From: Paenibacillus pedocola | Lineage (GTDB): Bacteria > Bacillota > Bacilli > Paenibacillales > Paenibacillaceae | Assembly (NCBI RefSeq): GCF_031599675.1 | Contig: NZ_CP134223.1 | Coordinates: 5,624,501 to 5,688,500 of the forward strand | Length of the DNA stretch: 64,000 nt | Direction of reading: 5' to 3' | Shown: positions 59,918 to 64,000 of the stretch, in pieces | Layout of the letters: the number at the start of each line of letters is the position of its first letter | How positions within the stretch are numbered: the first letter of the stretch is position 1 | The notes under the pieces: generated by a model | What the model was told of the DNA's origin: nothing | Seen by the model: only the letters and a program-made list of their open reading frames with translations | Database searches by the model: none | Made by a program: the position numbers and the translations under genes

Positions 59918-61480
59918 TTAGCCTTCGCTGAGTGCAGCCAGCAGATCCAGTGCTTCCTCATGCTCCGGTTCCAGGACGAGGGCACGGCGCGTATAATCCA
60001 GCGCACCTGCATCGTCCTGCAGCTCATAGCAGCAAATAGCCAGACAGTAGAGCACTGTTACGACCGGCTCCTCATCGCTCTCCTGCAGCGAACGTTCCAG
60101 GAACCAGCGGGCTTCCTTGTACTGGTCCATTTCGAACAGCACCAGTCCGCTGTCCAGGGCCAGATCATATTTCTGCGGCATCGGATAATAGCCGTTCCAC
60201 ATTACCTGTATGCCCAGCTGAAGATCAATCAGCTCCTCATCATTGGCATCGGGCAGCAGGGCCGAAATCCGCTCTGCACTCTGGATGAACAGCTCGGCAT
60301 CGTATCCGCCCAGACGCCAGAAGCCCAGCAGCGCCTGCAGGCCGATCGAGTCGTAGTTCTGGTCAACCCACATCTTCAGGCTGAAGAAGTCATCCGGTCC
60401 GAAGCGCTCGACAAACCGCCGGTAAGCCAGCCGCGTCTGCACATGGGCCTGCGGGTCCTTCAGCATTAGAATACAACCGACATTCAGGTTCTTGTAATGA
60501 TGCGGGGTGAACAGCGACAAGGCACCCTTTTGCTCAAAATAGTACTGCATCGCGTGATAATTGGCGGTCAGCGAAATACTTCCGTGGTGCATCAGCTTCG
60601 GTGGATCGGCAAATTTCCAGTTCTCCAGCCGGTGATCACCCTTATCGGCAGTCAGCAGCACAAAACCTGCCCCGGACAGCTTGTCCAGCCGCTCCATACA
60701 AGCCAGCGCCGCAGCCGGAAACAGAATATGGGTATCCTCCAGATTCTGCTGATAGTGCGAAATTACCTCATGATACGGGTAAGCCTGCTCTTCATAGCCG
60801 GCTGCACGGCTGTAATGGTATTCCGGTACGATCTCTTTGAGCACCTGGGAAGTGGTCAGGTCAGCGGCATTGTCCGGGTAGCGCAGGGACACCTCGCAGT
60901 CAAATATCTTGCCTTCATCCACATACAGCAGCTCCTGCTGAATACTGTCGAAGAAGTAATTCGCGATGACCAGCAGCGGCTGCTTCAGATCGCCGGGCCG
61001 GATTACTGTGCCGCTCCCGATAAGCTTCAACTCTCCATCAGCCACAGCATCAAACTGTGCAAAATCAAGGATTCCCTGTTCTACAAAAGGAACCAGCCCG
61101 GGATGCTGCTGCCATCCGGTTATATTTTTGAGCGGAAGGTCGCTCATGACATATTTGAACGGAGGCAGGGCTATACCCGCATATTCAATCAATTCAGTTA
61201 GCTTCTGCAATACATGGAATGCAAGGCGGCCTGCCCCCGCTCCCATCTCCAGGATGATAACCGGCTCCTCCGGTTCCCCCTCAGCAGTCCGGTCCTGCAG
61301 AAATCCGAGGATCATCTCCGCATAGGCAGTTCCGATCATCGGGTTGCTGGTAATATATTGCGGCACCTGATCATTCGTCCAGGCCTGCATCCCGAGCTGC
61401 TCATAATAACTGCGCTGCAGCTCCCAGAACGGCGCCTCACTGAAGCGGTAGCGTTGTTGTTGTTGTTCATCTGTTGTCAT
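59918..61480 (-). CDS. MidA/NDUFAF7-like SAM methyltransferase with C-terminal TPRs
   Basis: About 520 residues. The N-terminal two thirds has the SAM-dependent methyltransferase motifs of the DUF185/MidA family: PMIGTAYAEMILGFL, motif I IILEMGAGAGRLAFHVL, YVMSDLPLKN, and NYFFDSIQQELLYVDEGKIF (the post-motif segment). Residues about 440-515 form tetratricopeptide-like helices (ALDSGLVLFEMDQYKEARWFLERSLQE, VTVLYCLAICCYELQDDAGALDYTRRALVLEPEHEEAL). MidA relatives methylate arginine in complex I assembly in eukaryotes; the bacterial target is unknown. The start at MTTDEQQQQ (AGCAGG about 11 nt upstream) avoids overlap with the upstream gene; longer in-frame starts reach 61570. Confidence 0.75.
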   Translation of the reverse strand: MTTDEQQQQRYRFSEAPFWELQRSYYEQLGMQAWTNDQVPQYITSNPMIGTAYAEMILGFLQDRTAEGEPEEPVIILEMGAGAGRLAFHVLQKLTELIEYAGIALPPFKYVMSDLPLKNITGWQQHPGLVPFVEQGILDFAQFDAVADGELKLIGSGTVIRPGDLKQPLLVIANYFFDSIQQELLYVDEGKIFDCEVSLRYPDNAADLTTSQVLKEIVPEYHYSRAAGYEEQAYPYHEVISHYQQNLEDTHILFPAAALACMERLDKLSGAGFVLLTADKGDHRLENWKFADPPKLMHHGSISLTANYHAMQYYFEQKGALSLFTPHHYKNLNVGCILMLKDPQAHVQTRLAYRRFVERFGPDDFFSLKMWVDQNYDSIGLQALLGFWRLGGYDAELFIQSAERISALLPDANDEELIDLQLGIQVMWNGYYPMPQKYDLALDSGLVLFEMDQYKEARWFLERSLQESDEEPVVTVLYCLAICCYELQDDAGALDYTRRALVLEPEHEEALDLLAALSEG

Positions 61481-61520
61481 CTGTGTTTGAACCTGCTCTC
61501 TAATAATCTTGGAAGCATAT

Positions 61521-62357
61521 TTACTTCGTATGCGAACGGAAAATAACATATTCCGCCTCTGTAGGCACATTAAAGGTAAAGGAGGAGGCCCCGGCTGTTA
61601 CCGTCTTGGCTTCTGGCCCTATTCCTTTCAATGCCTTGCTGCTGCCTTTGAAATCCACTGCAACCAATTCCAATACTACACTATTTTTGCCCAAAATGAA
61701 CGGAGCGTTATTCAGTGTTTCTAATAGCAGCTTATATCCGCCGCCTGTAATCGCAGTCTGGTTTAACCGTACCGGAAATAACGGATGTAAATTGTTAAAC
61801 GTCTCTAGTGTATAGACAAAAGGAACCTGCTGTTGTACAGGCGTATTCTGCGGCAAGGTTACCCCCCGTCTGCCCTGGATAACTCCGGCAAGCTTATTGA
61901 TCCAGTTCCCCATATTCTCCCAACGGATGGACTTTGAGGTCTCCAGCACCGAGCTCATCGGAACGAACAGCGTCCCTTCCTTCACCTCCGGCTTAACACC
62001 AAGCGGCGCTTCAAGACCATTGTCGAATACGGCGTTCATCACTCCGGCTTTCAGTCCGCTGACCGATTGGCCCATAAAAGAAAAGGTATAGCTCTTCTCC
62101 GTGGAATTATAAGTCAGTCTTGCACCGATAACATCGGAGAACGCCCGGATCGGCATCATCAGCTTATTGTCCTTGATATAAGGAGCCAGCTTGCCCGGAA
62201 ACAGTACATAACTGTCGTTAATAAACAGCGGGAGCAGCTGCTCTCCTCTGATCTCTGCGGCGGAAGCCCTGGCGGGCGCGAATGCTGTACCTGCACTTAT
62301 TGCAGCAACCAGTATGAAGATCAGCAAAGCCCGGACTCTGTGCACGAAATGGTTCAT
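61521..62357 (-). CDS. Secreted protein with copper-amine-oxidase N-terminal-like domain
   Basis: 278 residues. Signal peptide (ALLIFILVAAISAGTAFAPARASA), then a Cu_amine_oxidN1-type stalk domain (about 40-150): FINDSYVLFPGKLAPYIKDNKLMMPIRAFSDVIGARLTYNSTEKSYTF and GTLFVPMSSVLETS. These domains are common on Paenibacillus surface proteins and bind wall or ligand without amine oxidase activity. The C-terminal 120 residues (LETFNNLHPLFPVRLNQTAITGGGYKLLL...) look like a beta-sandwich of unknown role. About 40 bp upstream of the methyltransferase gene on the same strand, probably co-transcribed. Confidence 0.82.
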   Translation of the reverse strand: MNHFVHRVRALLIFILVAAISAGTAFAPARASAAEIRGEQLLPLFINDSYVLFPGKLAPYIKDNKLMMPIRAFSDVIGARLTYNSTEKSYTFSFMGQSVSGLKAGVMNAVFDNGLEAPLGVKPEVKEGTLFVPMSSVLETSKSIRWENMGNWINKLAGVIQGRRGVTLPQNTPVQQQVPFVYTLETFNNLHPLFPVRLNQTAITGGGYKLLLETLNNAPFILGKNSVVLELVAVDFKGSSKALKGIGPEAKTVTAGASSFTFNVPTEAEYVIFRSHTK

Positions 62358-62694
62358 TAGCGGATACCTTCTTCCTATCTATAATATATAAGTATGGACT
62401 CCAGCGTGACGTATTGCCGTTCAGCCGGGCTCAATGCTTCCCTTGAGCATTTGTCACTTTTTTCCTGCAACTCTCCCATCTTATAGACTCATGTAAGGCA
62501 ACAAAAGTTTCGCGGAACCTGAACTTACATAAGAAGTAACCTGTCTGCGGGAAAAAGCGGCATTAATTATTTACGCCGTAAAGTACTAACGGCATGTAGA
62601 GTCTCATATTCTGAATTAGGGAAACCAAACCGCTCCTGGAGAGGAGATACCGGTCCGATAGAGCCATCCTGAAGCAGGATTGGAGGAAAGGACC
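62358..62694. other. Gap upstream of the holin-like toxin gene
   Basis: No annotated-size gene. Contains a degenerate relative of the 68-bp repeat (near 62506) and short hairpins (e.g. CCTG-N3-CAGG at 62668) in what is probably the toxin mRNA leader. Confidence 0.4.
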
Positions 62695-62775
62695 ATGAGT
62701 ACAGATCAGCTTATTGCACTGCTTGTTCTTGTCATTATGATCGTACAGCTTGCCGTCAAGAAGGGGAAATCCTGA
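62695..62775 (+). CDS. Putative holin-like type I toxin (26 residues)
   Basis: 26-codon frame encoding one hydrophobic helix, LIALLVLVIMIVQLAVKK, between MSTDQ and a basic end (KKGKS). GGAGGAAAGG lies just before the ATG, an unusually strong ribosome binding site for so small a frame, and a terminator follows closely. The pattern matches BsrG/TxpA-like and annotated holin-like toxins of bacilli, whose translation is blocked by an antisense RNA. The antisense RNA was not located with confidence. Confidence 0.6.
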   Translation: MSTDQLIALLVLVIMIVQLAVKKGKS

Positions 62776-62785
62776 CGTCACGCCA

Positions 62786-62836
62786 CAAAGCCGGGCAGCC
62801 ACGGATCTAGGATCCGGGATTGCCCGGTTTTCGTTT
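62786..62836 (+). terminator. Terminator after the holin-like toxin gene
   Basis: AGCCGGGCA pairs with TGCCCGGTT, with an inner GGATC/GATCC stem, followed by TTTTCGTTTT. Confidence 0.75.
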
Positions 62837-62915
62837 TGGGACCACTTATATTTTCCTATTCCTATCATTAGCACTGGAGATCTTCCCACTCTATAGGTCT
62901 GCGTGATACTTCAGG

Positions 62916-64000
62916 TTATCTCACAAAAATACGGATTTGGTCATCACGCGTCCTGTTCAATACACGGTATCCGGCTGGAGCGGCAGTCGCAATTCCATCA
63001 TTATTCGGCATACAGTAGCTTCCCGGCTGGCAGGTGCCGTCATCGCGGACAAGCAGCTTGCCGAGGATGCCTACCGCGACCCATTCCTCTCTTTCGATAC
63101 GCGGGATATAGGCCTGTGAAGCGTTCCAGTCGGGATTTAAGACCGGCTCTATTTTGGTTGTAGCGGTGCGGAGCACGTTGCCCGCCGGATCTCTGACCTC
63201 CGGAACCTCCACCTCCTGATATAGAATCCGGTCCCACTCATCAGTCACGAACAGCTTATGCCAGCGCAGATCGCTTGAATCCGCCAGGATAGCCGGTCTT
63301 GCACTCACTACACCGAGAATATAAGAATCCCCGGAGGTGGCCTTACGGATCTTATCGCCGGCACCGTCAAAGGTAACGAAATATCCAGGCTCCAGCGCTA
63401 TACCGTCAGCCGTTTCGAACATCTCCGCATAATCGGCCGCTGCCGGGGAAATGACTGTACCATCCAAATACAAATTGCCTGTTGCTCCTTCGATCACTGC
63501 AGAATTAAGGCTAGGTCCCACCGTCAGCCCGTTCGCCAGATGCCAGGAGTAGGCAAACCGGGTGGAACCGTTCTGGCCCATAATATGCGCTCCTGTATGA
63601 TCCGGCATTACCATCGTGTTCTCCCCTTCGGCATGGGAATTCGCCCCAAAGGCCTGAGTCATAAAACCCTCTGCGTGGGAAGCCTGACCATCGGCCGTGG
63701 TATTAGCGCCCTCTGCATGGGCATAAGCCCCGCTGGAGACGCTGCTTACACCTTCCGCATGGGCGAACGAGCCGCCGGCCACCGTGTTTGCCCCTTCCGC
63801 ATGAGCGGCTGTGCCACTTGCGGTCGTGCTATGCCCTTCCGCATGCGAATGATCGCCCAAAGCCTGGGTGCTATTGCCTTCGGCATGAGCCTCCGCTCCG
63901 GCTGCCAGCGTCAATGCTCCCTCTGCATGCGTACTATTGCCGGTTGCATGGGTTAAATATCCTTCGGCATGCGATGCTTCTCCACTGGCGGTTGTAGAAG
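62916..64000 (-). CDS. Peptidase_G2-type protein with HAEG repeats (5' end outside window)
   Basis: Partial: at least 361 residues; the frame is open to the window edge, so the N-terminus is missing. The visible N-terminal part has nine 14-residue repeats of the form HAEGxxTxAxGxxS, like the YadA/Hep_Hag head repeats. A linker (GAHIMGQNGSTRFAYSWHLANGLTVGPSLNSAVIEGATGNLYLDG) leads to a domain like the Peptidase_G2 IMC autoproteolytic domain (AADYAEMFETADGIALEPGYFVTFDG, GVVSARPAILADSSDLRW, YIPRIEREEWVAVGILGKLLVRDDGTCQPGSYCMP). Such domains form self-trimming trimeric fibres in phage appendages and bacterial surface proteins. No phage structural genes are visible beside it. Confidence 0.8.
   Translation of the reverse strand, partial: STTASGEASHAEGYLTHATGNSTHAEGALTLAAGAEAHAEGNSTQALGDHSHAEGHSTTASGTAAHAEGANTVAGGSFAHAEGVSSVSSGAYAHAEGANTTADGQASHAEGFMTQAFGANSHAEGENTMVMPDHTGAHIMGQNGSTRFAYSWHLANGLTVGPSLNSAVIEGATGNLYLDGTVISPAAADYAEMFETADGIALEPGYFVTFDGAGDKIRKATSGDSYILGVVSARPAILADSSDLRWHKLFVTDEWDRILYQEVEVPEVRDPAGNVLRTATTKIEPVLNPDWNASQAYIPRIEREEWVAVGILGKLLVRDDGTCQPGSYCMPNNDGIATAAPAGYRVLNRTRDDQIRIFVR

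Overview
The window looks like chromosomal DNA from a Paenibacillus-type member of the Bacillales. The basis is the gene content (xylA/xylB/xylR, a YesM/YesN two-component pair beside a carbohydrate ABC transporter, SLH-domain surface proteins, a DAHP synthase fused to chorismate mutase behind a T-box), AGGAGG-type ribosome binding sites, and Bacillus-style Fur, OhrR, MntR, CcpA and XylR sites. I saw no rRNA, tRNA, integrase, insertion sequence or CRISPR array.

Layout. 0.1-6.3 kb: a D-xylose module (AraC-type response regulator, xylB, xylA, divergent xylR) with a XylR operator and a cre site. 6.4-12.5 kb: a small membrane protein behind a CRP/FNR-like box, a GNAT acetyltransferase, a glutaredoxin-like protein, trxB, a P1B-4 ATPase (PfeT type) under a Fur/PerR box, and a degenerate PEP-utilizing-enzyme-like protein. 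12.7-20 kb: metY, deoC, a prohibitin-like protein, a Ycf48-like lipoprotein, the broken end of a SulP transporter, and T-box-controlled aroA. 20-25.5 kb: a PAS-rich hybrid kinase, an APH-family kinase, a single-domain response regulator, an MpsC/DUF2294 protein, and a glutathione peroxidase under an OhrR-like operator. 25.8-33.7 kb: two tandem giant SLH surface proteins made of Ig/cadherin-like repeats with lamin-tail-like ends.

33.8-43 kb: the most unusual block. A sulfonate/nitrate-type ABC importer (ATPase, two permeases, lipoprotein) is interleaved with two separate pairs of AprA-like flavoprotein plus AprB-like 2[4Fe-4S] ferredoxin and an alpha/beta hydrolase. It is preceded by a strong promoter, a short leader frame with two near-adjacent Cys codons, and an intrinsic terminator that looks like a cysteine-responsive attenuator. 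I infer uptake and redox processing of an organosulfur compound, with the substrate unknown.

43-50.7 kb: a PQQ-propeller protein, a luciferase-like monooxygenase, an Rgg-type regulator divergent from an MFS exporter, a two-gene operon of a TIR-like (PF10137-type) protein and a 78-residue basic protein (a possible defence pair), and a cell-wall amidase. 50.7-58 kb: a YesN/YesM pair divergent from a sugar ABC transporter, with a 68-bp repeat between them. 58-64 kb: mntH with an MntR box, a MidA-like methyltransferase with TPRs, a copper-amine-oxidase-N-like stalk protein, a 26-residue holin-like toxin candidate, and a Peptidase_G2 protein with HAEG repeats that runs off the window.

All family assignments come from reading motifs by eye. 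No database search was run.
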